Shown piece after piece: positions 43,758 through 55,851 of a stretch of 64,000 bases of DNA; position 1 is the stretch's first letter, and every line of letters begins with the position of its first letter. The notes beneath the pieces are model-generated. The model did no database searches, was not told the origin of the DNA, and was given only the letters and a program-made list of their open reading frames with translations. The translations under genes and the position numbers were made by a program. This DNA comes from Linderina pennispora. Lineage: Eukaryota > Kickxellomycota > Kickxellomycetes > Kickxellales > Kickxellaceae. The stretch covers positions 930,001 through 994,000 of the forward strand of contig NW_024468252.1 in the NCBI RefSeq assembly GCF_002104995.1, read 5' to 3'.

Positions 43758-44696
43758 ATGTCCAGTACATTTGTATCTCGCATACGTGTTTCTCACCCCA
43801 ACTCTACCTACTCGGCCGAGGATGACGCGACAACTGTTGCCGAGCTCAACAAGAACTTCAGTAAGTGGTCGCTAAAGACTAACCGCACTGAGCCCGACGC
43901 AGCGCTTCGCTATATGCAACACCTAATAGCCACCAAGCAGTCGTTTGACATGAAAATCGAAACTCTGCTGCCGTCGGCGTACCGTGAGATACTGTCTCTC
44001 AACCTGAAAGGAAAGCGCAAGAGGGGTTTCACTACAAATAACATCATGGTAGCCGGTGCCAACATCGAGCTGCAGAACCAGGCGTTTGTACGTCTGACAC
44101 GGCATCTGAAAGAAGCGAACGATGGGTTGCAAACTGCCATGATTGACTATCTCGAGATGCTCCCAGACAGCGACAAAAAAGTGGCTATGACCCAGAAATG
44201 TCTGTCCATCATCGACATGGAGCGATGGGGCGCGTTCGACTCGCTCGAGTTTGCCACTGACGTCCCTGGCTACCTCGACGAGTTTGTCCCGCGGAGCGTG
44301 GCCGCAAGCAATGAGTGGAAGGCGTTCATGATTGACACTGCTTCACCATTGGTGTCGTATTTTGTCAAAGTTGAGCTTGGGCAGGTCACGGGATGGGCTG
44401 AGGCCAAAGAGAAGCTGCTCACTGCATTCTGCACCCCGCGCGAGCGCAGCGTCCTGCTTGAGCAGCGCAACGCCACGGTTGCAATTGGCACTTGCATTGG
44501 GGTCCTAGACTACCGCAAGGGTATCGAGCCCAAGACCCGTATCTCGCTGCGGGTCCTCGCCGCCACCTGCACCGACAGGCAGCAGCAGGTGTTTGCTGAC
44601 GTTCTCTACAAGCTCAGGATTACCAACCCATCAACATACAGCTTCAAGAACCTCCGTCCGTATCTCCCCGCTGTTTCCGTTAACGAGCGCCTTTAA
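43758..44696 (+). CDS. Unrecognised 312-residue protein
   Basis: The frame is intact from MSSTFVSRIRVSHPNSTYSA to SVNERL. The protein looks soluble and mostly helical, without signal peptide, membrane segment, zinc motif or catalytic signature. Two parts look distinct: an N-terminal charged helical part to about residue 150, and a C-terminal part with VSYFVKVELGQVTGWAEAKE, KLLTAFCTPRERSVLLEQR and TCTDRQQQVFADVLYKL. The spacing of Trp, Lys-Leu-Leu-xx-Phe and the later FADVLYKL faintly recalls retrotransposon Gag capsid helices, so a domesticated gag-like gene is possible but unproven. Codon use resembles the neighbours. The gene stands alone between IleRS and a 1-kb gap. Confidence 0.65.
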   Translation: MSSTFVSRIRVSHPNSTYSAEDDATTVAELNKNFSKWSLKTNRTEPDAALRYMQHLIATKQSFDMKIETLLPSAYREILSLNLKGKRKRGFTTNNIMVAGANIELQNQAFVRLTRHLKEANDGLQTAMIDYLEMLPDSDKKVAMTQKCLSIIDMERWGAFDSLEFATDVPGYLDEFVPRSVAASNEWKAFMIDTASPLVSYFVKVELGQVTGWAEAKEKLLTAFCTPRERSVLLEQRNATVAIGTCIGVLDYRKGIEPKTRISLRVLAATCTDRQQQVFADVLYKLRITNPSTYSFKNLRPYLPAVSVNERL

Positions 44697-45770
44697 ATAT
44701 GCTGTTACCTATCTGCCTTTCGTATATATAAACTATTTATTTGACAGGAAGCTCGGCCAAGTGCTCGTGAGGATTTTAGTGCAATTCATTATAAGTATGT
44801 CATTCAATAGGTGTACTTCCAAAGATGAGCATGAGATACGTTTTTACGTGGCAGGCAGGGAATGTGCTAGCAACTTGTCATTCAAGGCTCCGCAAATCGG
44901 TAGCGCCAGATTGTCGATGACTGGGCCCACATCTGCACATTGGACAGGAGCACATGCGCTCAAGCACAATCCGAGGCACTATCTGCCTGCCAACAGCATT
45001 TGCTTGCCTCTGGTAGAGCATCTGGTATCTGTCCTGGCACTGTTAAGAGGATTACGTAGCTGCTGCCTAATTAGGATATACGACATGGTCCAGGCGTCAT
45101 GAGGAGGGAGCCTCTGGTGCTTTATACCCGAGAGGTACAACTAGCGATCAATGCACCAATGTGTCGAGAGCTAGACAAGGGTAGCTGTGACAACTAACTA
45201 GCTTGCATAGCACCACAAAAATAGGTTCATAATGGTTAATGAGTTGAGGCGAGGGATTGAGACAATTGGATGGCAGTAGGAAGGGGCAGGCTTCTGAACT
45301 CAGCCGACAATGAACATACGGATATTTTCAGCCTCTCTGGCAGTGAGACGGCTAACTCGGCTGCTGCAAGAGTGCGTTTGACGTAGCACCTGCTGTGTCC
45401 TAGAACAAAACAACAGCTCGACATCTTCGCACATGGTCCCAATAGCCCTGACAAATGAGCCAATGCAGAGCCTAGAGCACTGGCGGTTTGAACTGCTTTA
45501 TCCCTCCCCTCCCCGATACATCCATTCCAAGTTGAAACAGTCTTTTTTATTGCTTAGCAAGATCTATAGCTCACAAGAACTCATGCTGTACAACGTAACA
45601 ATGGCGGCAAAGGAAGCTACTGTGCAGATAACTGCTGCTCCTGTCTGCAGGTTCTCAGAGCCGGCACTCGCCGCCGCTGCGACTACGTGTTTTTCCTAGT
45701 CTACACTTACACTACAAATAACAGCGGAATACAAAAAGTGAGCATTCTTTTATGCATGTTGCACTGCTAC
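44697..45770. other. Intergenic region
   Basis: About 1.1 kb with TATATATAAAC near 44,724. Short ORFs (+ 45433-45699 from an ATG, and - 45236-45463) have no recognisable domain. This stretch probably contains the 3' UTRs of both convergent neighbours. Nothing firm is seen. Confidence 0.45.
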
Positions 45771-48700
45771 TTATGCGCAGCAGTGCAGTACCTCATCAGT
45801 GACCAAAGGGTCCCATGGATTGCGTTCCGCCGTGCGCTTCAGAATATCGCTGACATCGGGCGATGGCAGGTTCAGCTCCTTGATCCGACGCACAAGCCTA
45901 CAGGGGTAAAGTGCATAGAGCCGAGCGAAGGGAGACGAGAAGAATTGAAGAGCACCCGCGGAAACGAAATGCACAGTGCATCTCCCAACCCTCAGTGGGT
46001 TAGCGCGTCGGTCCCGGCGCATCTTTAGCAACGTCAAGGCGATGGAATAGATAAAGGTACAAATATGCAGCATGCATCATCTCAAGTCTACATGGCTTGC
46101 TCGACTCCTACGCATGGTATCACAATACTACCTGACAATAATTTCCGTGTTGCGCCACGCGACCTTGGCCAAGTACCTGTCAATGGCCCACAGTGTCGTT
46201 TCCGATGTCGTCGTTTCAATCATCTTGCTCAATATGAAGTTCACATGCATGTAGCATGGTTTCCCAGTATGCGTGTAGTCGGGTGGAGATGAGCGAGTGC
46301 CATTTGAAAGCATGCTCTTGTGCATCTGGACAAAGTCATCCTTCGTCAGCGGACGCATATCGGCTTCAAGGCGCAGGATGTAAACCCAAATCTGCGCACG
46401 TCCGCCCGCATTCATGTTCGAGGCAATGTCCAGCCCGCATTGCAGCCAGTGCAGCATCCTTCCCTCGGCTTTTCTCTATGGATTCAGCGCGGGCTACGCC
46501 ATAGTGCATGCACAGCAACTCCGAGATTGCTAGATTGATCCATACTCCGGCAATGTCCCATGGCTTTCTGGTATCCCTCTCGCTGCTACTGCTGCTGCTG
46601 CTGTCGTCGTCGTCGTCGTCCTCTTCGCACTCCTTTCCCTTCCAACTGCAATATGGTGTACGTCCTTGACTTGTACGCGTTCCATTCGTGAATTGCGATT
46701 ATCTTGTTCATTGCCCGTGTCAGATCTTCCAGAGACATCTCATTGGCAGATTCCGACAGCTCGAGCAACATCAAGTAGGCGGCTCGGATGGCAGCAAGGC
46801 GCTGCTTAGGCGTATGAGCGGTGGTATCGAACGACACACTTACAGCAGCAGCCCTACTGGCGTCAGCAGCAGCAGCAGTAGCACGTTTGGCCATGTACAG
46901 CTTGACCTGCTGGTACATCAGATCGAGAGCGCGCTGGCACCAGGTATCAGTGTCGACTGTTTCACCGAAGGAGAACTCCTCGAGAACCCAGTGGCCCGGG
47001 CCAAACAAAGAGGACTGTTCCTTTATCAGGTTAGCATCGGGTGGGCCACTGTCCTGAGATGCATACAAATTGCCAACCAGACCGACAGTCCCATCTGACC
47101 ACGTACCCGCGAGGTTAGGAAGGCGAAGCTCTATCTGCTGCATCGACACCCGCAGGGACACTATGCATGTGTTGAGCTGGTCCAGCTCTGCGTCGCCGGG
47201 GACTATTCTGTTCCAGCCACGGGGCCTGAATCTGCGCTCAACCAGATGGCTAATCGACCTGTAGAAGGTGTGCACGTTAGCTGAGTTTTTCCACCAGACT
47301 GCTGTGGCGAACCTAACTGCACCTGTTCGCGTATATGCAGGTAATACGTGCTTTTGGAGGCGCTGCCAGCGTTCAGCGTCGAGCACAGTGGACCGAACAG
47401 GTAGCGACGGGACAAAGTCGTCGTTCATGTAGCAATAGACAAACGTCTGGATGAGAACAAGCAGGTGGTTGGGCCGCAGGCAGTCTACCAAGAGACACAT
47501 GTCGGGACTCCATTTGTGAGAGAATGCGCTCCACCGTGTGCTGCTATTCACACTGGTGCTGAGAATCACCCCCGGGACTGCCGCTAGGTACGGGATGTTA
47601 AGACACTCGTGCATCTGCGCGATCATCCGCTGCTTCCAGCGATCTTGGCTCGATCCGTGTCTCTAGCACTGCCCACGTCACTTTTCCAGAAAACCATGAT
47701 AGGCCTCGGCGACAGCTGACGACTGCTCTTGCGATAGCAGGTTCTGGCTGTCGCGCAGCATCGCCGACAGGACTCGAGAGACATTATCTGCCATCATACC
47801 ATGGTAAAACTCTGGGCTAGACTTGCTCCCTTTGAACAAGCTCGCGCTCAATGTTGAACTTGAACCAGCTGATGACCCGCCGCCACGCCAGCGTCGATGC
47901 AGCCGAAAATTTGTCCAGAACCTGCGTGTATTCCTTCTCAATCTCCATACGGCGCGTCCAACGTCCGCAGATGGAGTTCCAAGTAGAGATCCCAAATGAG
48001 AGGCGAGTGCCTGCACTTGCCTTTCACTGCCTCTTCCAGATACCGTTTGGCCAGTCCCACCGCTTGGGACTTGCCTGTGCGCAGATCAAGACACTGAACA
48101 GGGCGGATGCGGATATCGTCATCTACACGAATGCGTGGTACCCGCCTAAGCACACTCATTGCGGTTTGGTACACTGCCTTGGCGGAAGCGACCTCGCTCA
48201 AGTCTTCGTTAATCGGCGCAACAGCTTGGCTCATATTGACCCTGGCGGGAATCGCGCTTGGGTCGTCGTTATGCTCCTCATCGGACTCAGGATCCAAGTA
48301 TGAGTTGGCATCGGCACCCATCGGAGATGATTTCATTGCCCGCCGCGGTGCAGTAGCGGAGATGGACCGGCTTAGCGGATGGCAACTCTTCGTTAGGTCC
48401 CAAAGAAGACACCCAAGATGTCGTGGTTCAGCAACGGCTGGGTCACTTTGTAGCTGTCAATCTTTTTCTTCAGCGACTCGAATGAGTTCAGGCTCCACGT
48501 CGGTTACCGTTGCAGGGGTGCGGTCAATGGTGAAGATACTGTCCTCTGCGGGATAATCCAGGGTTTGACGCAAGCGAGCTTGCCGCAAGCCAGTCAGCAA
48601 AAGGGTGGTAGGGTATTGGAGTCGATTACAGAGAGGTCCAGTGCTGCCGGCCGCGGCTGGTTGGTATCCAGCGGCGACTCGTAGTCCATGTAGTCCGGAT

Positions 48701-51700
48701 AGTTATCCACGCCTGCACGCCTAGATCCGCTGTGAGGAGCTGGTGGCCGGATGATTGGCCGATCGCAGTCTGTGGTAGTTGACTTGCCCTTCGCCAGCGC
48801 CAAAATCGCTGCAGGAATGTCAAATACAGATCGCAGCGGCAGCTTATCGACAAATACCAAGCGGCTGCAGAGTGTAGGTGCCCGAGTCCGGCATGCCCGT
48901 CAGACTAGCCACCTTTACAGCACGGTGTTCGTCAGCGACCTCCTTTCCTTTCCGCGTCCGGTTGATGCCTCCCTGATCAGCATTGGCAGGCATACCTGAT
49001 TGCGGAAGAATGTCAGCAAGTCTGCGGAATGCAGCAGCCTTGTAGAGATAGTGACTTGCTCGCTACAAGCGAATCCCCACTGTCATCTGATGCCTGGACC
49101 AACAGCGATTCTGAGAGTGTCCTGGTAGCTGGTAGCGGCACGAAGGCACAGCTCGCGGATACGGCCCTCGACCTCGTACAGCTCCAGTCGACGCCGCATG
49201 ATCGCGATAGCCTCACGCAGCGCCCTCTGGGCAGCCTCGATATTCCGGAAGGCATCTTTCTCGACCTCATAGCTAAGCTCAGCTTGCGCAGAGAGCTGGT
49301 CCAGGTTCTCCTTGTCTGGCTGAGCCACATCGCTATCCCACAGCACTGCCTCTTGGATCCTTGAACCCAGCGATCCGGCTCAGTAGCTCGGTGATCCTGG
49401 CTGAGATGGTCTTTCTTTATCTGCGGCTGGGACGCATCGAGAATCACTCCTGTACGAACTACTCTTCAGCAGCTCACGCACGCCATTGATGATTGCAATA
49501 GGTGCAGAGCATGCGGGCTGGCTAGTAGCCGCTGGTGTTGGCTGACGGGTAGGAGCAGGTGTAGGGCTGCTGTGGTGTCATTGGGACGGCGGATGGCGGC
49601 GGTGGTGTATGCAGAGCAGACGGCGTCACAGACACGGCTGGAAGCAGACACAGGCGGGACAGACATCTCGACATCTACAGCAGTTTCCGACGGGATCAAC
49701 AGGGGTAGCGAAGACGCTAGTTGCAGGAGAATGCTCGTCAGCGGTCACAAATGCCTCCTGGCTGACTCGCCCAGATGGCACAGGAGTTTCGGATATCGGT
49801 GTACTGGCCAGCATCTGGCGTGGTCCTTGCAGTTGTGTCTGGCGATTTGGGCACATTGCTAGCTTTCTGTCTCGAAGAGCTGGCAATTGCAGGGCTGCTG
49901 GCATATCTCGGATCGTGCCGGCGCTTCTTCAACGGCCCAGGCGCACCCTTATCGCACTCCACCACCTTGCGCTTTGCGGCGAGGAAACTCCGCCCTCTTC
50001 TCCCTGATCCTCCGCTTAAGGCTCTCCATTCCACTCTCCACTGCTGCAAGGTTCAAGGAGACCGCGGTGATCTGGTTCTGGCTGGAGCTGCTTGCCTCAG
50101 GATGCTGCACCCTGGGGCCCCGTGCTGGCCTGGCTGTTTCTCTGGGCCGGCACATCGTCGTTGCGGTTGTCACGAAGCACTTCGCGGCAGTAATTGGCAA
50201 GCATGCGACTCTCAGCAACTTGTGATAGCCTGGTCGATGTGGCAGCATCGGACTCTTGCTCGCTGGTACTGTCCGTGGGCGCTTGGGTCGCTGGCAGCTG
50301 GAACAGCACCTGCAGAAGTAGCTGCATCCTGATCATTTGCAGCCGGCTCCTCAAAGTCACTAATGTCCAGCGGCACAACAAACCTATTGTGGCCATTCAT
50401 AGTGGTGAAATATTCTCCTTCCGGTGACTTATCAGGAGTCGACGACGCTGATTGCTCCTGGATTTGCACAGGTGTCGGAGGAACAGTTGTCTGTGGTGTA
50501 TCGCTCGGAAAGTGGCCATACTCGCTGGATCCATGGGAGCTGCACGACGGAGTCTCAAGGATCGGCGCTGCTGCGGGAGACTGGCTGCTGAGCCATCGCA
50601 CTACCCATCCTGACTCGGACAGCACGGCCCAAATCTAGCGGCAGAGGAGTGCCCACAGTGCGTTTCACACGCGGTGTAAGGTGAAGCGTGCTGGGTGGGC
50701 TGGGCGCCTGCGATCTGCTGAACAGCCCAGCTTGACTGCGGGGTAGTTGAAGCGTGATCTTGCTGCCAGCTGTGCTGCAAAGGATGCAGGCCCAGAAGTG
50801 CTGCCAATAGTAGCCAGCAGGGCAGGTGCCGGCGATGAGGACATGCGCACAGGCTCTCTGCGTGGTGGAGCCTCATCATCAGCACCCATGTCGAAATCAG
50901 AATCAGACTCTATGTCCATATCGACATCAGATGCGGCAGATGCGGCATATGGCGACGAGGGCGTTGATGAAACATCCATATCCATGAACCCCACGCTCGA
51001 CGTAGGCGAATGGATATTCTCTGGCTCTGCGGCTGGCGGTGCTGGAATTGGTTCTTCAACCTCTGCCTGACCAGCAGTCAGGGCACCGGGGATTGCGCTA
51101 GTCAGCATCATGGTTGTGCATGCTTCACTAAGGAACGTCAGCTCGAATTCGTGAGCAAGCACATTGAGATGCGAAAGTACATCGGGCTGAAGTCGGCTAA
51201 TGTGCTCGTAAATAGCCTCAGGGTCCTCAAGCCGGGTCAGCCTCTGGAGACTCATCAGTGCGCGGGCCATAAGTCTGTCTCCGGTTGTTGTGCTCCGTGA
51301 TAGCGTCAATTGGCGCATGCGTTCTCGGATCCCGTCATGGACATTCTGGTCGGCTGCCGGGACTGGTTGCCTTTGAACCGGTTCAAAGTTGTCACCAGCT
51401 GCATGATGATCCTGACCCGCATCAGCTGTTGCTAGAGATGAAGAGGGGACATTGGAATTGGTCCGGATACCATTTGCTTCTGCCTCCGTACCGCGCTCAC
51501 TCGATCCAGATATGCCATTTGGGCTGGCCTGTGCTTGCTGCTGATCAGCAGACGGTGGAGTTGGCGGTGGGGGCGGAGCAATCTGTGGGGGCGGAGGCGG
51601 AGGCGGGGGCGGATGAGTATTACCCAGACCCTGGTTATTTGCGAGACTGTGGCCAGCGTGCTGCTGCAGGTGAACTGTGCTGGCAGACATAATGGCATGC

Positions 51701-52830
51701 CCAGTGGGCTGTGCCATCGCTAAGGGCATTGGATACCAAGGCACCAGCCTGGGACCTGTTGTGAGCAGCGGCGTATGTACCGTGTGTGGGTTCCCCGAAA
51801 CATACATGCCCATTGGATAAAAGTCCGAAGAAATCTGGCCAAACCCTGGCGACCCAAACCCATGGCTGGGTCTTGTCAGTGGCGGGTGCGCAGGGAACAT
51901 TGGCCTATTCTGCAGAGTGTCGTAGTGGGAATGAGCGTGCGCATGCCCCCAGCGTCGCGGTCAAAATACACATTGCTGGAATGCGCATGGCTATAGCTCA
52001 CGTCGTCATCGCCAGGTGGCAGCTGACCCTCTGTCTCGGTGCCAACCTCTCCGCGTGCGTAATCCGCCAACATACTCGCATATTCATCGCCATCCGAAAC
52101 GTGCCGGCTGCCATTGTCTACAAATAGCGCTGCGAAGGAGTGAGTACCGTCTGCCCAATAAACAAGCAATGCATGCAGCACTGCATATCTCATTAGCCGT
52201 CTGCCAGTGTTTGGCGGAGGGGGTTGTCTCCTGCGATGCGTATGCAAGATATACATGGGTTGACCCATCAGCTGGTCAGCGCCACTCACCATTGGGCAGA
52301 CCCGAGCTGGCATTGCCTTGGGTGCGAGTGCTCCTGCCAGCCTGGGAATTTGGAGTGCGGATACCAGGCTGAGTGCTGCTGGGCTGCCTGCGGTTTCTGC
52401 TCGAGGATGCCACTGGAACAAGCTCACCCTGTATTTCATCGGCAAAGCGACGGGGCATATCCGGCAGTGAACTAGAGCTGGATGCGCCGTTGTTGCTATT
52501 ACCGTTACTGCTATCGCTGGTATTGGCGCCATTGTTTCTATTGCTGCCGCTGGCTTCACCTTCGTTATCTTCGCGCTCTCTACCTCGATCCGCGCTTTCC
52601 TTTCTCTGTTTACGCAATTTCTCTAAAAGAATCGCTCTAGTATCCTGCTGGCTGGCTCTGCCAGCACCAGGGGTTGGTTGGCGCGGTGGCTATACATGCA
52701 AAAGAGGGTGTTAGAAGGCATGTCTGCTAGCGATATGTCCAAGAAAAGGCTCCATGGCCCGCAATTTCGTGCTGGGCTGCACAGCGCGATTCACTACCTC
52801 GCTTCCAGTAGGCATCGAATTAGACGCCAT
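45771..52830 (-). CDS. Very large multi-exon gene of unknown function, many frameshifts
   Basis: The 5' exon (52798-52830) encodes MASNSMPTGSE. A 108-bp intron joins it to PPRQPTPGAGRASQQDTRAI and LLEKLRKQRKESADRG. The next parts are Ser/Asn-rich, then Pro-rich with a long proline run near 51.6 kb, then SRLQPDVLSHLNVLAHEFEL. An acidic region, a coiled coil (about 49.3-49.1 kb, FRNIEAAQRALREAIAIMRR) and helical, TPR/HAT-like stretches follow (SPLIWDLYLELHLR; WINLAISELLCMHYGVARAE). The last intron (45898-46131) closes in phase and gives EIIVRLVRRIKELNLPSPDV, ending LHCCA. At least ten frame changes occur. Overall shape (disordered N-terminus, coiled coil, C-terminal helical repeats) resembles RNA-surveillance scaffolds such as ZFC3H1/Red1, but no zinc finger was found. 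One gene rather than two is likely, not certain. Confidence 0.5.
46576..46625 (+). repeat. CTG/GTC trinucleotide runs coding for Ser and Asp tracts
   Basis: CTGCTGCTG followed by GTCGTCGTCGTC encodes, on the minus strand, about six Asp followed by seven Ser within the large gene. The runs are expandable coding microsatellites. Confidence 0.8.
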
Positions 52831-53590
52831 CGTTTAAGGTTTCTAAGAAAGTAATTATCTTTGGCCGATTTGAAAAAGAAATTAGGAGCGAACAGGAGGA
52901 GAAATTAGGCTGACCCGCTCAAAAATATATTTTTCACTCATCCACAAAGAATACCGCTCTGGCCGGCAGCTTGGAAATGTGATTGAGCGCATAACGTCCC
53001 CGGGTCAGGACAGGCATACAGTGCAACACTGTCGCCACGGCTGATCAAAACCCTATGAAATCCTTGAAGTCAATCTAGGGCCGTTTCCAGGCTGGATAGA
53101 ACTAAGAATACTGGCTACCCGAGACACGTTGCAGTGCCGTAGTTTTCTATTCCGAAGCTGAAGCTAGGGTATCCTGTGAACTAGGCTTTTGCGAGTTTCT
53201 GTCGAAGCCTCCGAGTCGGAGACACTACTCCAGCTGCGGCATATCTGGCATATCCAATCCAAGCATGATGTTCGCTATTGGATTCTAGCGAAGAGCTGAG
53301 CTTGTGATGTGGGTGGAGTAAACCATACCTGTCGCCCTGCTCCAAAAGTGAGAAGGCTGCGTGCTAGCATGCATCCGTTGCACATGGATCAGAAATGCCT
53401 TAATATTGAAATGAATAGGAGGCAGAGCTGCACATGCCAGGTCAACTGGTCACAATGAGATGATCCATATACGATATCCACGTCAACTACATAGGCAGCA
53501 TATAAAAAACAATGGATGGAATTTGCTTCGTTGGGAATAGAGAAAGGAAACTATAGCTTTTGTGTGGAAAGATCCAGGCTCATTACGAGT
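52831..53590. other. Intergenic region between the large gene and calreticulin
   Basis: About 760 bp: promoter of the large minus-strand gene and 3' region of calreticulin. No ORF, repeat or RNA gene could be supported. Confidence 0.55.
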
Positions 53591-55114
53591 TTAGAGCTCG
53601 TCGTGAGCAGGAGCCTCCTCATCGTCCTCGTCGTTGAGGGCAGCCTCGGCCTCGGCAGCCTCCTTGGCAGCCTGCTTGGCAGCCTCGGCAGCCTTCTTCG
53701 CCTTCGCGGCAGCCTTCGCGGCAGCCTCCTTCTTGGCAGCCTTCTTGGCAGCGGCAGCAGCCTTCTCGGCAGCGGCAGCAGCCTTCTCCTCCTCCTTCTT
53801 CTCCTTGACCTCAACCTCGGGCTCAGCCTCAGCCTCAGCCTCAGCCTCGGCCTCAACAGCAGCGGTGGTCTCGTCCTTGTCATCCTCATCGAGCTCATCG
53901 TCGACATCCTCCTTGGCCTTCTTGTCCTCCTTCTCAGCCTCCTCGGCCTCCTTCTCAGCCTTCTCGGCAGCCTCCTTCTCCTCGCGGGCCTTGCGCTCCT
54001 CCTCGGCCTTCTTGGCCTCCTCCTCATCAACGACCTTCTTGGCCTCGACCTCAGCCTCGACGTAGTTGGCCCATGTGGAGTTACCGAACTCACCGGCGTA
54101 CTCAATATCGTCGGTGATCAGGATGTTGTTGAAGATGGTGCCAGACTTGACGGTCCAGACGTCGATGCCGACATAGCCAATGTTGAAGACGGCCAGGTCC
54201 TCGTCCTCCTCAAAGTCGGGGTTGTCGATCAGCGGCGCCGCCCACTCGCCCTTGTACTCGGGGTTCTTGATCTTGCGCGGCTTCCACTCGCCCTTGTACT
54301 CAGGGTTGTTGACCATGGGCGGCTCCCAGTCGCCGTCCATGTCATCGTCCCAGTCCTCAGGCTTCTTGGCCTCGGCGTCGGGAATGGTGGCTGGGCCATC
54401 AACCCAGTCCTCAGGCTTCTCGTCCTCGGGGTCGTCGATCATGACGGGCCCGTCAACCCAGTCCTCAGGCTTCTTGGCATCGGGGTCAGGGATCTGGCGC
54501 TCAGGCAGAACCTTCCAGAAGTCCTCAATCTTGCCTTCCTCCTGGACCTTGTTGTCGATGCGGATCTCGAAGGTCTTGTCGGACTTCACCCAGAACGTGT
54601 ACTGGTGCGACAGCTGGTCGCCGCGCGGCTGGATGACCTTGTCAATCTGGTTGTTCGTGCTGTTGTAGTTGATAATGGCGTGCACGCGGCGGTTGGTCGA
54701 GCCGCAGATGTCGGGGCCGAACATGACCTCGTACGGCGACTCGCCCTCGAACTTGGCCGGATCGAAGGTCGGCGGCAGCAGCTTCAGGTAGGCGCCGCCG
54801 CAGTCAATGTCCTGCTCGTACTTGACGGTGAACTGCACAACGAAATCCTTGCCCTTGGTGTTGAACGGGCGCTTCAGCTTGGCCGAGTACGCGTAGAACC
54901 GCGCATCGTCGGCAATCTGCAGGCCGACGCTGTTCTCCTTGTCGGCGTACCACTTGCCGGGCGACAGCTTGATGCTGCCCAGGTCCTCGCGGACCTCGGA
55001 TGGCTTGAACTGGTCGATGCTGTCGGGCGACGAGAACGTCTCCTCAAAGTAGACGCGGCCCATGGCGGACGAGGCCAGGGCGGCAAGCGCGGTCAGGGCA
55101 AAAGAGCAACGCAT
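53591..55114 (-). CDS. CALR: Calreticulin, ER lectin chaperone with unusual Ala/Lys/Glu tail and HDEL
   Basis: Calreticulin binds monoglucosylated glycoproteins and calcium in the ER lumen. The 507-residue protein has a signal peptide (MRCSFALTALAALASSAMG), then the lectin domain with VYFEETF, LGSIKLSPGKWYADKENSVG, DCGGAYLKLLP and FGPDICGSTNRRVHAI. The P-domain arm has three KPEDWVDG-type repeats and three GEWKP/GEWAAP-type repeats. The lectin domain closes with EDLAVFNIGYVGIDVWTVKS. About 150 residues of Glu/Lys/Ala-rich helix follow, ending AHDEL, the retention signal. There is no membrane segment, so it is calreticulin rather than calnexin. The tail is longer than the usual acidic C-domain and its last part is basic/Ala-rich. 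The frame is intact in a single exon. Confidence 0.95.
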   Translation of the reverse strand: MRCSFALTALAALASSAMGRVYFEETFSSPDSIDQFKPSEVREDLGSIKLSPGKWYADKENSVGLQIADDARFYAYSAKLKRPFNTKGKDFVVQFTVKYEQDIDCGGAYLKLLPPTFDPAKFEGESPYEVMFGPDICGSTNRRVHAIINYNSTNNQIDKVIQPRGDQLSHQYTFWVKSDKTFEIRIDNKVQEEGKIEDFWKVLPERQIPDPDAKKPEDWVDGPVMIDDPEDEKPEDWVDGPATIPDAEAKKPEDWDDDMDGDWEPPMVNNPEYKGEWKPRKIKNPEYKGEWAAPLIDNPDFEEDEDLAVFNIGYVGIDVWTVKSGTIFNNILITDDIEYAGEFGNSTWANYVEAEVEAKKVVDEEEAKKAEEERKAREEKEAAEKAEKEAEEAEKEDKKAKEDVDDELDEDDKDETTAAVEAEAEAEAEAEPEVEVKEKKEEEKAAAAAEKAAAAAKKAAKKEAAAKAAAKAKKAAEAAKQAAKEAAEAEAALNDEDDEEAPAHDEL

Positions 55115-55851
55115 TGTTGTTGTGTTTTGTCGGGGGCGTGGGTAAGAGGGTAGGGTGGGTAGTGTACAAAATAGCGATAGCGATAAAACACAGCGAGCAG
55201 AGGAAAGAAAGAGATTAGGAGAGAACGCAGAGACGTCCGAGAAATACGTGTGTGTAGAAGTGGCGGCGGGCAACCTTGGAGCGACAGCCAGCCCGGGGCG
55301 CCGAGCGCCCGACAGACTGGCGCCCTTAAATGCCAGAGAGCAAGCGCACCCAGCGATGCTGGAATGGCGCAAGTAGGCGCAGAACATGCGCGGCGGTGAT
55401 GTAGCACTCCGCCATTGGGCCCCAAGGCCGTGGACGTTGCGCGCACCGATTGGACCGCTTGAAAATAAATGGGAAAAGGCCCGAGCAGAAGGCGCCTGCA
55501 GAAGCGTGCTCGCAGCCCGCCGCGCTTTCCACGGCAATCCCGAAATTGCAGAGGCAGATCGGCCACAGCCACAGACCCTACAGTAACACTGGGCGAGGTC
55601 ACGTTACGGTGATCGCCGTTGATTGTGATCCGGAGATCTGCGAGGTTTTGCCTCCCCTGCCCACAGCAGCCGATTTTTTTCAGCTCGCTCTGCCCCTCGA
55701 CGCAGACGCCGGTTAGGTGTGAAGAAAATATTGACAAAAAACCGGCCCCGGATAGACGACAAGTGCTGGCGGCGCTAGGCGAGGTGCAGAGTCCCTCCTT
55801 TCCCTCCGCTTGTCTTTAAATTTAACAGACTCGAAGAAACACAAGAATAAA
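55115..55851. other. Divergent promoter region of calreticulin and RPS21
   Basis: About 740 bp between the two start codons. The RPS21-proximal 60 bp are pyrimidine-rich (CCCTCCTTTCCCTCCGC). No unfolded-protein-response element could be identified with confidence. Confidence 0.5.

Noticed and set aside
53551-54105. Long Arg/Pro-rich and Leu/Gly-rich open frames over the calreticulin tail
   Set aside because: They are other-frame images of the biased Ala/Lys/Glu codons of calreticulin; the HDEL-ending frame explains the region.
53591-55114. Calnexin
   Set aside because: No transmembrane segment; the protein ends in HDEL.
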